Source: Acidilutibacter cellobiosedens
GTDB lineage: Bacteria > Bacillota > Clostridia > Tissierellales > Acidilutibacteraceae
Reading direction: 5' to 3'
NCBI RefSeq assembly: GCF_004103715.1
Contig: NZ_CP035282.1
Location: 2,098,673 to 2,162,672 of the forward strand
DNA: 64,000 nucleotides
Both the position numbers and the translations under genes were made by a program. Numbering within the stretch: the stretch's first letter is position 1; each line of letters starts with the position of its first letter. The notes beneath the pieces were generated by a model. It made no database searches. It worked only from the letters and a program-made list of their open reading frames with translations, and had not been told where the DNA came from. Positions 35,976 through 46,500 of the stretch are shown here, one piece after another.

Positions 35976-37460
35976 CTAAAAAGGCCCATAATTTATTTTC
36001 AATCCGATAAACAAAGCCACTACAGTCAATATCAACATTAACAGCTGAAGTTTCCAGGTCCACTTGAACCACTTTGGGTATCCTACCACAGTGAATCCTA
36101 AAGCTATCATCAAACTTGCATTTGTTGGAAACAGCATATTACTAAACCCATCTCCAAAACAGTAAGCTTGAACGACTAATTGCCTTGTTATTCCTGTTAA
36201 GTCAGCCAAAGGAACTATTATTGGCATAACTAAAAACGCCTTAGCCGAACCTGAACTTATGAAAAAATCTAAAAAGAATACCAGCATATATATGAAAAAT
36301 ACTGCTAAATACGAATTCAAACCTTGTATCTTAATGCAAGAATAATTTAATATAGTATCCATTATACCGCCTTCAGTTACTATGTATTTAATACTCATAG
36401 CCAACATTATTAACAAAATCGCAGGAGCTATTGATTTAAAACCTTTTACAGCAAACTTCAGCAGCTTTCCTTCCATATTAGTACCTTTTACTCTTACTGT
36501 CCCTGATACAAAAGCACCTACAAAAAACAAAAATGCAACTATAAGCAGTGAATATGACGAAAGTTCCGGAAGAAAAAATCCGGCAACTACCAGTAAACAG
36601 ATTAGTATTAAAAATACACTTAAAACTTTCATTGCTTTATTTGATTTTACTTTGTCGTCTTCGGTATATTTAAGATTTACTTCTCCTTTACTATGTTCTC
36701 TTCCTTTCTCAATTCTCTCTTTTATAAATCTATCCTCTTCATATACTAAAGAAAGCTCAGGATTTTTTTCTATTTTCTTTGCATAGTTTAATATAAATCT
36801 TGAAAGTATGAGATAAACCATTACAAATATTACAGCTCTAAACCCTATGCCTGAAAACAGTGGTAATTCTGCAATTTCTTGAGCTATTGCTATAGTAAAG
36901 GGATTAAAAACAGCTGCTGTGAATCCAAAACCGGCTGCTAATGCACTCGCTCCTAAGCCTACCAGCGAATCCCAGCCCATATAATGAGATAATGTTACTA
37001 CAATAGGAACTAAAGCTATTAATTCATCAAAAATGCCGAGGGTTGCCCCAAAAAACATAAAAAACAGTATTAAAATGTTTAATAACTTATACTTATTGTC
37101 CCCATATTTTTCTACTATGTTGTTCATCAAAAACTCGATTATACCAGTTTCTTCAAGGATAACAAAGGAAGCTCCTATTAACAATAAAACAAGTATTATT
37201 CCAATTACTGTTACTGAATCCGGTCCCCAGAGAACTTCTATTGGAGCGGTAATCCACCTATAAACGGGGTAATACGGTTTTTCTATTCGCCTGTAACTAT
37301 CTTTTACAATAACTTCTCTTCCGTCTGTTGTAGTTCTTTGAAATTTCCCAGAGGGTACAACTACTGTGAGTATTCCCGCAATTATAACTAAAATTAATAA
37401 GATGCCTACTGATGTTAAAAATGCCTTCTTTCCAATCCTTAATGTCGATTTTTCTTCCAT
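35976..37460 (-). CDS. YfcC family (DcuC-like) anaerobic carrier
   Basis: A 494-residue membrane protein with about twelve helices. YfcC hallmarks include an N-terminal VVPSGKFQRTTTDGREV loop, GATLGIFDELIALVPIVV and the GFGFTAAVFNPFTIAIAQ repeat motif. Such carriers are grouped with C4-dicarboxylate/arginine-ornithine transporters, and many are paired with peptidases. GGAGG precedes the ATG; co-transcribed with the M20 peptidase gene. Confidence 0.85.
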   Translation of the reverse strand: MEEKSTLRIGKKAFLTSVGILLILVIIAGILTVVVPSGKFQRTTTDGREVIVKDSYRRIEKPYYPVYRWITAPIEVLWGPDSVTVIGIILVLLLIGASFVILEETGIIEFLMNNIVEKYGDNKYKLLNILILFFMFFGATLGIFDELIALVPIVVTLSHYMGWDSLVGLGASALAAGFGFTAAVFNPFTIAIAQEIAELPLFSGIGFRAVIFVMVYLILSRFILNYAKKIEKNPELSLVYEEDRFIKERIEKGREHSKGEVNLKYTEDDKVKSNKAMKVLSVFLILICLLVVAGFFLPELSSYSLLIVAFLFFVGAFVSGTVRVKGTNMEGKLLKFAVKGFKSIAPAILLIMLAMSIKYIVTEGGIMDTILNYSCIKIQGLNSYLAVFFIYMLVFFLDFFISSGSAKAFLVMPIIVPLADLTGITRQLVVQAYCFGDGFSNMLFPTNASLMIALGFTVVGYPKWFKWTWKLQLLMLILTVVALFIGLKINYGPF

Positions 37461-37855
37461 TTTGGCCTCCTAATTTTAATATTTTTTGTTAAAATTTCCT
37501 CATTTCCTATTTTAAAAACTATATTTAAACCAAAAGAGCCAAAGCTCAATTTCTCAAACCTTGGCCCTCGTCCTTAAAGCCGTCTTTCTCTTTTGTTTTT
37601 CTATCCTACCGTCATGTAAGTTTTTTCAAATCCTTATTATAAAGGATATTATCAGCAGCAGGAAGGTTATAATTGAAATTTGTGGTTACTTTATTACTTC
37701 AGGTTCTTTGCAAAGAAAGCTTCAGATATTATTCATACGTTCCTATTATCTATAAAATGGGACAAAAGTCAATCAATTAATCTCCTATAATATTTAAATT
37801 TTAAGTTTTTTTAATTACTAAATATTAATTTTTATAAGTTATTCTACAATCTACT

Positions 37856-37925
37856 GTATTAATTCTACAATATTCTTAATATTCCTTCTTATATTCCATA
37901 AATACTGCGATGTATTTTTCAAAGA
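37856..37925. repeat. Dispersed AT-rich repeat, GAATATTGTAGAATT type
   Basis: ATTCTACAATATTC then AATATTCCTTCTTATATTCC is shared, with differences, with 16575-16640 and 54340-54410. The family spans about 60-70 bases and lacks a clear terminal inverted repeat. It coincides with coding DNA only at 16562-16783. Confidence 0.6.
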
Positions 37926-38049
37926 ACCGTAATAAACACCAAAACAATCAAATTGAAAAAGCCGAGAAAACAAATGAAAAAATTAATATAAATAAGTAAA
38001 AACTCATGAACACGTGAATCATCCATTGCCGCATATCTGCATCAAAATC

Positions 38050-38108
38050 CGGCAAACAAAACGTCCCTATACCGTTTATACGGCAAACACGTCCCTATAC
38101 CGTTTATA
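38050..38108. repeat. Tandem pair of CGGCAAAC...CGTCCC repeats
   Basis: Two head-to-tail copies, 38050-38080 and 38081-38108, each contain CGTCCCTATACCGTTTATA; the second lacks three A residues. The same core (GGCAAACAAAACGTCCCT) appears at 56956-56973 and 61593-61610. Confidence 0.75.
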
Positions 38109-38264
38109 CCGTTTAATTATCTGCTTACATAAAGATGAAATTACCTGAATACGAAGTTCTCTGTCTGTAAAAGGAACTTAAATACATATGAAATTTTGCA
38201 TAAGATACTTGAAAAAAATTAAGAAGGTTGCAGGAATTTTATATATACGAAATTATATTTATAC

Positions 38265-38293
38265 TTGAAATGTAACTTCATATGCGTTACAAT
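38265..38293 (+). promoter_or_regulatory. relBE promoter and operator
   Basis: TTGAAA (38265-38270) and TACAAT (38288-38293) have a 17-base spacer. TGTAAC (38271-38276) and GTTACA (38286-38291) form an inverted repeat over the spacer and -10, a typical self-repressed toxin-antitoxin operator. Confidence 0.8.
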
Positions 38294-38316
38294 AGAAGTG
38301 AAAGGAGTTGGTTATC

Positions 38317-38619
38317 ATGGAAAAATCAACAACATTAAATCTTAGAGTTAACCCGGATGTGAAAACACGGGCAGAAGAAGTATTAACAAAACTTGGGATA
38401 CCTATGTCAACAGCAATTGATATTTATTTAAGGCAGATTGCTTTAGCCGGCGGTATTCCTTTTGCTGTAACACTGCCGAAAGTACCTGCAGATCTAAATG
38501 CTGATTTGATGACTACGCAGGAAATTCACACAAAGCTTCAGGAAGGCTTTGATGATATAAAAGCTGGAAATATGCAGAATGCTGCCAAAGCTTTTGCTAA
38601 TTTCAGGAAGACACGTTAA
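38317..38619 (+). CDS. relB: RelB/DinJ family antitoxin
   Basis: A 100-residue ribbon-helix-helix antitoxin: TTLNLRVNPDVKTRAEEVLT, then MSTAIDIYLRQIALAGGIPF, is the DinJ signature. I use ATG 38317, nine bases after AAAGGAG; a TTG nine bases earlier is part of the ribosome-binding site. The C-terminal helices would wrap the toxin. It is one base from the toxin ATG. Confidence 0.92.
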   Translation: MEKSTTLNLRVNPDVKTRAEEVLTKLGIPMSTAIDIYLRQIALAGGIPFAVTLPKVPADLNADLMTTQEIHTKLQEGFDDIKAGNMQNAAKAFANFRKTR

Positions 38620-38620
38620 G

Positions 38621-38944
38621 ATGAAACATTGTATTGTACAAATTACTCCCAAAGCATTGAACGACATGGAAGAAATTTATAATTATATTTCAGAGCATTT
38701 GTTGGCACCGAAATCTGCTATGGAGCTGTATAACCGAATTGCAGACGCAATTGAAAAGCTGGACGTGTTTCCTGAACGAATGAAAATCATGCAATCAGAA
38801 CCGGAACATTCTATGGAATTAAGGCATATGATAGTTGATAAATATTCTGTGTTTTATGTAATAAAGGACGAATATGTTATAGTTACAAGAATTCTGTATG
38901 GTGCTTCAGATATTAGCAAACGTTTGTCAGAAAATAATGATTAG
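38621..38944 (+). CDS. relE: RelE/ParE superfamily toxin
   Basis: A 107-residue toxin: KHCIVQITPKALNDMEEIYN, with the EEIYNYI helix, and a C-terminal YSVFYVIKDEYVIVTRIL core characteristic of the RelE/ParE fold. RelE toxins cut ribosome-bound mRNA and ParE toxins poison gyrase; the sequence does not decide which. ATG 38621 follows the antitoxin stop by one base. Confidence 0.9.
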   Translation: MKHCIVQITPKALNDMEEIYNYISEHLLAPKSAMELYNRIADAIEKLDVFPERMKIMQSEPEHSMELRHMIVDKYSVFYVIKDEYVIVTRILYGASDISKRLSENND

Positions 38945-39053
38945 ATATAGCTACAGTTCAAAATATTATGTATAGATTAGCTCTAAATGGCGAGAGCTAA
39001 CGGAAGCAAAAAAGACAAATGAAGCATCCCCACGTCTTCACCCACGTCTTCCT

Positions 39054-40178
39054 CTAAAAAATCAATTCTCCTGGTTTATAGCCGTCAGGCAGCTTTTCTT
39101 CACTTAAAAATTTGAAATTGTCATCACGCAGTATTGGTAAAAATACTTCGTATGGAATTCTCGAAAACTCACAGGCATAATTACTGGCTCCAAACCACTT
39201 GCCCTCTTTGCTGCCCAAATTCAAATCTCTGGCAAACTTTGTATGGTTCGAACAATCATGAACTGCTAAATCCCAGTTTTCCTCATCAGCTATTTTCATG
39301 AATTTCAGAGTTAATTCCCTGCTCCAGATTGGAGATATATAACCTAATCTTGAAATATACATGTTTTCTCCATTATAGTTGTATATGTTATTCTCATTCA
39401 AATGTAATTCCGCACAATTTATAAAATCGAGTTTTGTGTCCAGGATTGCTTGCTTTTTCTCAGAAAAACTTTTAAAAAATTCAGGAGTCATTGGAGTTTC
39501 AATACCTACATTTTTAATATATTTTTTCGCTATTCTAATATTTTCAATGACCTTGTCTGAACAATCAGAGGCTCCCAGATTGAAACGTATCTCATCGAGG
39601 CCGGCTTCGCCTAATGCTTTCAATGTCTCTTCCGTGGCTAAAGTTCCATTTGTATATAGATGCTGATAAATTTGAGCATCACTAAACTTTTTTATAACCG
39701 AATAATATTTTTCGATTTCCATGAACGGCTCTAAATAAACATAAGAAATGCCTGTGGGTTTCTGCTGGACGGAAAGAAGTAAATCAATATCCTTCTCATA
39801 AAATTTTGTGCCTCCGATTTCCCACATGCCTTCGCCAATTGGGGGAATATCATCTGTTTCTCCGTAATCATAACAGAACTTACACTTCAAGTTGCATTTG
39901 TTCGTCTTCCTGATTGCACCCAAACCGGTTCCGAAGAGGCATGAACGGCACCCTTTGGGAAATTTGCTTTTATCTCCCACAAAATAAGTTCTATTCTCCA
40001 AAGTTTTCAAACCTCTGATTTTAGACATTAACATATCATTTCTATGATCAACCGCTGCCTCAATTTGCGCAAAGGTAGAGTAAACAATCTCTTGTTGTTT
40101 TGTCATAAGTTCCTCATCCTCCGGCAATGTTGAAAAAAATTCAAACCATATCAACGCATCTTTTTTTGAAATTTTCAT
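39054..40178 (-). CDS. Radical SAM protein
   Basis: A 374-residue protein. The radical SAM cluster motif C-x3-C-x2-C is CNLKCKFC near residue 95, followed by YDYGE. An upstream CRSC pair (about residues 77-80) and the C-terminal VHDCSNHTKF add further cysteines that might bind an auxiliary cluster. The protein is unaccompanied by a peptide precursor or partner. The family is widespread among anaerobes and of unknown reaction. Confidence 0.8.
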   Translation of the reverse strand: MKISKKDALIWFEFFSTLPEDEELMTKQQEIVYSTFAQIEAAVDHRNDMLMSKIRGLKTLENRTYFVGDKSKFPKGCRSCLFGTGLGAIRKTNKCNLKCKFCYDYGETDDIPPIGEGMWEIGGTKFYEKDIDLLLSVQQKPTGISYVYLEPFMEIEKYYSVIKKFSDAQIYQHLYTNGTLATEETLKALGEAGLDEIRFNLGASDCSDKVIENIRIAKKYIKNVGIETPMTPEFFKSFSEKKQAILDTKLDFINCAELHLNENNIYNYNGENMYISRLGYISPIWSRELTLKFMKIADEENWDLAVHDCSNHTKFARDLNLGSKEGKWFGASNYACEFSRIPYEVFLPILRDDNFKFLSEEKLPDGYKPGELIF

Positions 40179-40297
40179 AATATATCCTCCTGAAAAATCA
40201 ATTTAAATCTTCTTGTCGTGCTTTTCACATATTCCTCTTCTGTAACTATGACCGCCCTTACATTGGTACACAAAATGTTTCCCCGCCACTTGGGCAG

Positions 40298-40328
40298 AAA
40301 AGCATTCAGATTTAGCCTGAATGCTTTT
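40298..40328. terminator. Bidirectional hairpin terminator
   Basis: AAAAGCATTCAG (40298-40309) pairs with CTGAATGCTTTT (40317-40328), loop of seven, with A- and T-runs on both sides. It lies between the minus-strand toxin gene at 40336 and the radical SAM gene, terminating the toxin-antitoxin transcript. Confidence 0.85.
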
Positions 40329-40335
40329 TCACCTT

Positions 40336-40647
40336 TTATATCAAATTACGATATTCTCTTCTCCCATCTACAATGGCATATATAATAACTAACTTATCTG
40401 TTTCATTTATTTTATAAAAAATAAGATGTCTTTCAACAATCAATACTCTATACCCTTGCTTTTTTAAAATCGAATACCTAGGAACACTTCCCGACTCCGG
40501 AAACTCCTGAAGACGATTGATTGCTGTTTCAATCTTGTCTAAATATTCAAGTGCAATATTAATATTACCCGAATCACCTGCAATATAAAAAATAATTTCA
40601 CGGAGCTGTTCCTCTGCTTTATCTGTTCGTAATATTTTATACCTCAT
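40336..40647 (-). CDS. RelE/ParE superfamily toxin (Phd-associated)
   Basis: A 103-residue toxin: KAEEQLREIIFYIAGDSGN, FPESGSVPRYSILKK, then YRVLIVERHLIFYKI and VIIYAIVDGRREYRNLI, the ParE/RelE arrangement. It overlaps the preceding antitoxin gene by 11 bases. A hairpin terminator follows closely. Confidence 0.9.
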   Translation of the reverse strand: MRYKILRTDKAEEQLREIIFYIAGDSGNINIALEYLDKIETAINRLQEFPESGSVPRYSILKKQGYRVLIVERHLIFYKINETDKLVIIYAIVDGRREYRNLI

Positions 40648-40945
40648 CCAACTTTCCGCCTTCTTTAAAAGTTTGCTTCCTTTCTAGTAAAGACGTACGA
40701 AGATCATCAAAAGAACCCTGCATTAATGCTAATCTTCCATTTTTTACATCATCTTCCGCCTCCGCAAGTGTTCTGAGTAGTTCCAGCTCCGACTTCATCT
40801 GATAGTAATCCTGCAATCCAAGAACTGCTGTGTCACCTCGTCCATTTACAGTAATAATAACAGCATTCCTTGATTCTTTGCACTGCTTGGAAATTTCATT
40901 ATAATGATTTCTTAAATCTGACGATGGCCTGATTACTGTTTCCAT
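40637..40945 (-). CDS. Phd/YefM family antitoxin
   Basis: A 102-residue antitoxin. The N-terminal Phd/YefM dimer domain reads RPSSDLRNHYNEISKQCKES then NAVIITVNGRGDTAVLGL; the charged C-terminal half would cover the toxin. It lies 26 bases from a 10-bp-arm palindrome overlapping its promoter. Confidence 0.9.
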   Translation of the reverse strand: METVIRPSSDLRNHYNEISKQCKESRNAVIITVNGRGDTAVLGLQDYYQMKSELELLRTLAEAEDDVKNGRLALMQGSFDDLRTSLLERKQTFKEGGKLDEV

Positions 40946-40970
40946 GCTATCACCTCATTTCGATATTTCT

Positions 40971-41007
40971 ATAGTCATATAATATCATAATATGACTATT
41001 TTATCAA
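40971..41007 (-). promoter_or_regulatory. Phd/RelE promoter with palindromic operator
   Basis: Minus-strand TTGATA (41002-41007) and TATTAT (40979-40984) are 17 bases apart. ATAGTCATAT at 40971-40980 and its exact complement at 40990-40999 flank nine bases, covering the -10: a self-repression operator. Confidence 0.85.
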
Positions 41008-41054
41008 GTTATTCTTCTTGTGATAGTGTCAGGTTACTGAAACACCGCCTTGCC

Positions 41055-41492
41055 TTATTGCTCATTTATTTGTTTCCCATTTTGAAACCATGTTATTTTA
41101 GGATATTTAACCTGCGATTCTCCGGTATAAAACATTATGAAGGCTCCATATTCATATTTTAAATCATTAATATCATAAGTTGTATCTGTATAACACTTAA
41201 GTTTTTCTAGGTCATAATCTTGACTAACCTTGCTTTTTGATTTTTTTACCTCAATGGCTAAAGTGTTATTTGAATCCTTACCTCTTGTATGAACAATAAT
41301 ATCCGGTATTACTGAGATTTCGCGATATTTATCATCAATAATGTTAGAAATATTTTGACTTTCTTCTTTCAGTTTAATAACTTTTTTAATTTTAGATTCA
41401 AGAATACATATTTTTTTGGAATTGCGCAAATCCTCAATGTTCCTATTATATTCACAATCAACATCTAATGAATTACCAATAACATATTTCAA
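41055..41492 (-). CDS. PD-(D/E)XK-like protein, possibly N-terminally degraded
   Basis: A 145-residue protein with IPDIIVHTRG, TLAIEVKKSKS and YDLEKLKCYTD, matching the D/ExK order of restriction-endonuclease-like folds. The start is TTG at 41492. Just upstream, ATG 41526 with GAGGTG begins MNFKELKERLNIEI in another frame and stops after 17 codons, as if a deletion had removed part of a longer gene. The DVDCEYNR segment looks conserved. It may be an orphan defence nuclease. Confidence 0.55.
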   Translation of the reverse strand: MKYVIGNSLDVDCEYNRNIEDLRNSKKICILESKIKKVIKLKEESQNISNIIDDKYREISVIPDIIVHTRGKDSNNTLAIEVKKSKSKVSQDYDLEKLKCYTDTTYDINDLKYEYGAFIMFYTGESQVKYPKITWFQNGKQINEQ

Positions 41493-41593
41493 TATTTAAC
41501 CTCTCTTTTAATTCTTTAAAATTCATAAAATCACCTCATTTATTTTTCTAATTTATATTAACTGGAAACAAGTAACTTCTTTTGTTTAAATTA

Positions 41594-41631
41594 GCATGTT
41601 TGCTGTAAATTATAATTTACAGCAAACATGC
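41594..41631. repeat. Perfect 38-bp palindrome
   Basis: GCATGTTTGCTGTAAATTA is followed directly by its exact complement, with no loop. It lies between the murJ stop and the PD-(D/E)XK gene promoter. Perfect palindromes of this size are uncommon; a terminator normally has a loop. A transposon or recombination site is possible. Confidence 0.8.
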
Positions 41632-41727
41632 AATAAATAAAAATACAAAAAAGACGAATGAAACGTCTGTATTTGTCAAGCGAAAATTAGGTCAAAAGAC
41701 CATTTAACTGTCGTTAAACCGCTTATT

Positions 41728-43284
41728 CTATATATGAAGAATATTTGTTTTTCTAATCCTTGCCACCATATCCCTAACTTCTTCAACTTTAAAGGCATAG
41801 CACAATATTCCGTATATTATTACTCCCAACCCTACTGCAGCTAATAGTGATATCAAATTATATAATTTAGATACTCCTAACATCCCATATAACCCGTGGT
41901 AAATTAAATATACAGCAGCCCCCATTACGGCAGAAGCTATTCCTGTTTTTACGAATGTAACAATATATCCCTTAATTCCTAATGAGCCTATTTTCTTCTT
42001 CACACCGTATAAGAGCATAATAGAAGCAGCGATAGCACCTATACTGGTAGATAAAGCCAGCCCTATATGAGCCATAAATTTTACCAAAATTATATTAAGT
42101 ACTATATCTATACCTACAGCTATACCCCCGATTAACATGGGAGTTTTTGTATCTTGTAAAGAATAATATACCTTATTAAGTAAAAGCTGAAGTGCCATAC
42201 CTACCAAACCTATAGAATATGCCATCAGTGCCTGTGAAGTCATAACGGTTGCAGTACTGTCGAAAACTCCTCTTTCAAATGCAACTTCTACTATTGGTTT
42301 AGCCAATACTGCAAGTCCAACAGTAGCCGGCACAGTAATCATAAGTATGAAATTGACTCCATATCTCATAACCTTTTTTAAGCCGCTAATATTATTTTCA
42401 CTGGATGCCTTAGATAATATAGGAAATATTACAGTAGTTATAGCAGATATAAAAACGCCTAATATAAATCCGTTTAATTTATTGGCATAATTCAAAGCCG
42501 AAATACTCCCCGTTGATAAATCAGAAGCCAAAGTTCTGTCTATAATTGCACCTATATCATTTATAACTACACTGACTAGTACAGGTAAGCTGAGTACGAT
42601 AACCTTTTTTATGTATTTATCTCTGATATTAAATTTAAATTCATATTTATACCCTGCAGCTTTAGCCTCGGGAATCTGTATAATATATTGAGATATTACG
42701 GCCAACACTGCTGCTGCCATCAACCCTTTTATTCCGAATTTATCAGAAAAAAATATCAGAAAAAAAATGTAAACAAAATTAAACGGAACCCCTATTGCCG
42801 ATGAAGATAAAAATCTTTCCTCAGATTGAAGATAGCCCGTAAAAGTTCCAATAATTCCACTGAATAAAATCATGGGCAACCCTATTCTTGTTAATCGTAC
42901 GGCTAAATTAAACTGCTCGCCTTTAAAACCTTTTGCCAATAGTCTTATAATAACCGGTGCACCAACCCAGCTTATAAAAACTAAAATTAAAGAAATAAAA
43001 AACATGGAATTTAATATATTGTTTGTATGTTCTAACTTACCTTTTTTGCCTTCCTTAGATTCTATCTCGGAAAGAATAGGAATAAAAGTTGTACTAACAG
43101 CATTGCTTAAAAATCCGGTAACTATTCCTGTAGCAGTAAGTGCTACAAAGAACGTATCCGTTTCCATTCCGGAACCAAACTTTGCTGCAATAAGAATTTC
43201 TCTAAGAAATCCTAAAAACTTACTCACTAAAGTAAATACAACTATTATAAAGGCTGATTTGGCTGCTTGTCTTGATTTGCTCAT
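41728..43284 (-). CDS. murJ: Lipid II flippase MurJ
   Basis: A 518-residue MATE/MOP-type membrane protein with about 14 helices. The MviN/MurJ signature appears as STTFIPILSEIESKEGKKGK, ATAFGS-like ETDTFFVAL in the first helix and GYLQSEERFLSSS. It exports lipid II for cell-wall synthesis. The gene is intact and stands alone on the minus strand. A TTTACTCC-complement Shine-Dalgarno region (GGAG) precedes the ATG. Confidence 0.9.
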   Translation of the reverse strand: MSKSRQAAKSAFIIVVFTLVSKFLGFLREILIAAKFGSGMETDTFFVALTATGIVTGFLSNAVSTTFIPILSEIESKEGKKGKLEHTNNILNSMFFISLILVFISWVGAPVIIRLLAKGFKGEQFNLAVRLTRIGLPMILFSGIIGTFTGYLQSEERFLSSSAIGVPFNFVYIFFLIFFSDKFGIKGLMAAAVLAVISQYIIQIPEAKAAGYKYEFKFNIRDKYIKKVIVLSLPVLVSVVINDIGAIIDRTLASDLSTGSISALNYANKLNGFILGVFISAITTVIFPILSKASSENNISGLKKVMRYGVNFILMITVPATVGLAVLAKPIVEVAFERGVFDSTATVMTSQALMAYSIGLVGMALQLLLNKVYYSLQDTKTPMLIGGIAVGIDIVLNIILVKFMAHIGLALSTSIGAIAASIMLLYGVKKKIGSLGIKGYIVTFVKTGIASAVMGAAVYLIYHGLYGMLGVSKLYNLISLLAAVGLGVIIYGILCYAFKVEEVRDMVARIRKTNILHI

Positions 43285-43590
43285 ATTTTACTCCTTTTTA
43301 TCTCAGTCTAAATATTTTAAAATCTTTATACGAATTATATCATTTTATAGCTGCATCATTCAATGCATAAACCTACTTTTAAATTCTCTTTGTCCTACAA
43401 CAAAACCAATAATCCTCTTAATATAGATTACTCTTTAGATAAAAAGAATGTGCAATTAAAGAAATTATTAGGTGAAAAAGGCGCAGTTGCTCTGGGTTGC
43501 GGAGGCCAAGCGTTTCATGATGCTTGACCTCTTTAAAGATGGTGTCCATCCCTGCTCTTCCAATCATGCTTCCCATATACAACTACGCCT
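43285..43590. other. Intergenic region before the GIY-YIG gene
   Basis: No gene is supported. A short plus-strand frame near 43470-43527 (EKGAVALGCGGQAFHDA) is probably a remnant. The composition changes near 43480 to the higher G+C of the following R-M genes, which may mark an insertion boundary. Confidence 0.4.
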
Positions 43591-46500
43591 CTAATCAATG
43601 TTCATCCCTAGATCAAACAGTTTTTTCATTTCTTCTTCAAGTGTTCCGTTCTTTGCATACCCCAATGTGTCGCACAGTTTAATGTTGTACTTATCAATAT
43701 GGATCTCATCACTGAATCCAAGAATGTACCTTAGGCAAATCCGGTAGATGATTTCCGTCGGTGCACAGCCATATACCTGTTTTGCAAAGATATGATTCAA
43801 TCTTTCCGCATTATCAGGATACAAAGCTTTCATACGCTTGCTCCGGTACAGGCGGGTGACGATCTCTGTGATGTACATGCCTGACTTCATGTAAAGGTCA
43901 GCAAACGTATTGTTCGGATCATCGAAGCATCCCGGATTCTCCTGTTCCAGCCGGTCGACCATATCCTTGACTACACGCTTTGGCGTGAAGATTTGGTTTG
44001 TTTTCTGCGGCGGAATATAGTCAAAAATGTCACCTTTGCTGGTCTCATCAAAGTAATCAGCCAGTTCGGCGCGTTTCTTCATAAATTCCAGAACCGCATC
44101 ATTGAAGACGACTTCATCGAACAGGTGACCGTCGAAATGTCTCTTGTGTTCCTCATCTCGAATTTCGTTTCCATTCTCGTCCTTCTGGTAGTAGTCACCG
44201 CCATCACGCAGCAAGCGGAACTGATCCAGTGTAACGCCTTCTCCGCTCTGCGGGTTAACAGTCACTTCCCAGAATACATCTGCCGGTACGAGTGAATCGA
44301 AATTTGCCAGTGTCGTATTTTCATCACCATAGGCCATGAGAAATGCGGGTATGGTACGGGAGAAACCACGCAGGTGATCCCTCACGCTGCCTTCAATGGA
44401 ATCCTTCTGATTATTGAGTTTTTCCGTCTCTACTGTTTCGACGATGGTTTCCGCCGCCTTCTTGACGGCCTCATCATCATGAAGTTTCTTCTGAATATTC
44501 CGGGCCATGTCCCGGTAGCCTTGAAGCCGTTTCTGCGTATACTCATCATCAAGCTTTGAGATTTCCGACATGGAAGCACCGGACTTCTGTGCCTCAAAGA
44601 TCTTGTCGTCACGTTCTTTGACAAGCTGGTGATCGCGGATGGTGTAATCACCGTATTCCCGGTTGACTACAGTGTCCGTGGTTTCCTGAATTTTCCGCTC
44701 CAGCTGATTCTGTGTGAATTTTTTCAAGTCATGGCCGTACTGTGCTCTTGCTGAATCCACAAGCGTATTGGCGATAGGCTTGGAAAATTTTTCATGCAGT
44801 TCCTTCAGTTCATCCTTCTTTGGATCCTTTGTCATCTCAACATGCTTGGTGATGTCTTCAACTGCATCCGCCAGTTTTTGATCGACATCCCCATAAACCT
44901 TGTCTCCGAAAAGCTCGCTTGCTGTGCCGATGACTTGCTCCTTTGGAATTTCCACTTCACCGTTTTTGTTGAGATTCAGCTCATCAGCTGTATCTTCGTC
45001 AACTCCGACTGGTACCAGCGTCTTAGGTTCCTCGATTGCCTGCATGCCATTGATGAGGTCAATAATCTCCTTCGGTGCTCCAAAAATACCGGAAATGTTG
45101 GCAAAAAGGAAATTTGACATGAAACCGCGCTCCACGACTTCCTTGGCATGGATGTGTAGTGGAATCGTGAGAACGGACTCGGCATCCAGTTCGATCATAG
45201 AGCCCTGATCATCCTCACCATAAACAGGGAAGAAGTTCAAAAGCTCACGAACATGCTGCTTACGCTGGTCGAAGTCTCCCTTGTCGCCTGATGTTTCCGG
45301 AATCAGGTCATTGGCGAACTGCTCGAATATAGTCAGTGTACGCGCCGGATCAAAGTCAAAGACATAAGCGTTCTGCTTCCTGTAGGAATTGCCTTGCGCG
45401 TCGTGGAACAGGCAAGGATTCTGTGCACGGAAAGCGGCTTGCATGTACAGTGCCGGACTCGCCATGTTGGACAGCATAAGAACTGCCGTCCACTCCGGGA
45501 TCGTGACACCGGTCGTCAGTTGTCCAACAGACAGAGTAATAGTCTTATCGTATTCCTTGATGGCTTTAGTGACATGGTCGAATGCCTTCTCATTTTCATC
45601 ATCGTCATCCAGCTTGCCGTTACCTGCTGCAAGGATAATGTGATAATCCTTGAACACAGGATGAAGCTCCAGCTTCTTTGCCAAAGCCTTAGCACTTGCT
45701 ACTCGATTTAGCAGCCAAAAAGTGTGCTTCAACTCATTTCGCAGTTCCGGTGTAGAGAACGGGAACTTCTCCTGACGTGTCAGTGCATCGAGAAACTTGT
45801 CCACATCCGCGTCATGTATGAACTTGCCGGATTCGTTCGTCTTGAAGAACTCATTCAGGTCGAAAGCATATTCTTCGACATCATTGTCTGCAAGCTCAAT
45901 GCCTTGTTTTACCTTGTCACGGATGATATCCGACATCTGGTATGTAAACAGACTGAGTCGTGGAAGGTTTTCATAGGGATTCTCTATCTCTCTGGAATCA
46001 TCCCAATTACGCTTTTTCTTCTGTTCGTCCGCATAGGTCCAGTTGAAAATCGCATCATCCGCAAATTTATCGTTTGCCAATGCCTTAAACGGTGTACCGG
46101 AAAGATGCAATGTACATTTACGCTTAATATGATTAAAGGCGGTATCCGTCTTGTAGGTATCTACGCCTTCATGTGCCTCGTCTACGATCATAATATCCCA
46201 GTTTAAACCTTTTTCTGCGTTTACTTCTGATAACTTGTCATACCGCCCTCCGAAATAGATGGAACCTTTCAGATCTTGCATACTCACAAACTCGATGCAG
46301 CCCTTGGTATTATCGTCTATCCTGTTAAGATACTGCTGACGGCTCATCACATATTTTTTGTCTTTGATGCCGTCCACATTGCTGACAAACAGATAACCGG
46401 ACTGCGGGCCTAAGAACATCTCATAGTCCGAATACCATGAGTTCGCAATCGCCGGGCGGTTCGTAACGATAAGAATATTCGTTGCATCAAGCCTCTTGCA

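Larger units (their letters stand above)
37461..38264. other. 804-base intergenic region with repeats
   Basis: No gene is supported. It holds a diverged copy of a dispersed repeat (37856-37925) and a tandem pair of CGTCCC repeats (38050-38108), and ends at the relBE promoter. Confidence 0.6.

Noticed and set aside
37461-38264. A 64-codon plus-strand frame at 37561-37755
   Set aside because: No RBS, hydrophobic low-complexity translation and a region of repeats; not supported as a gene.
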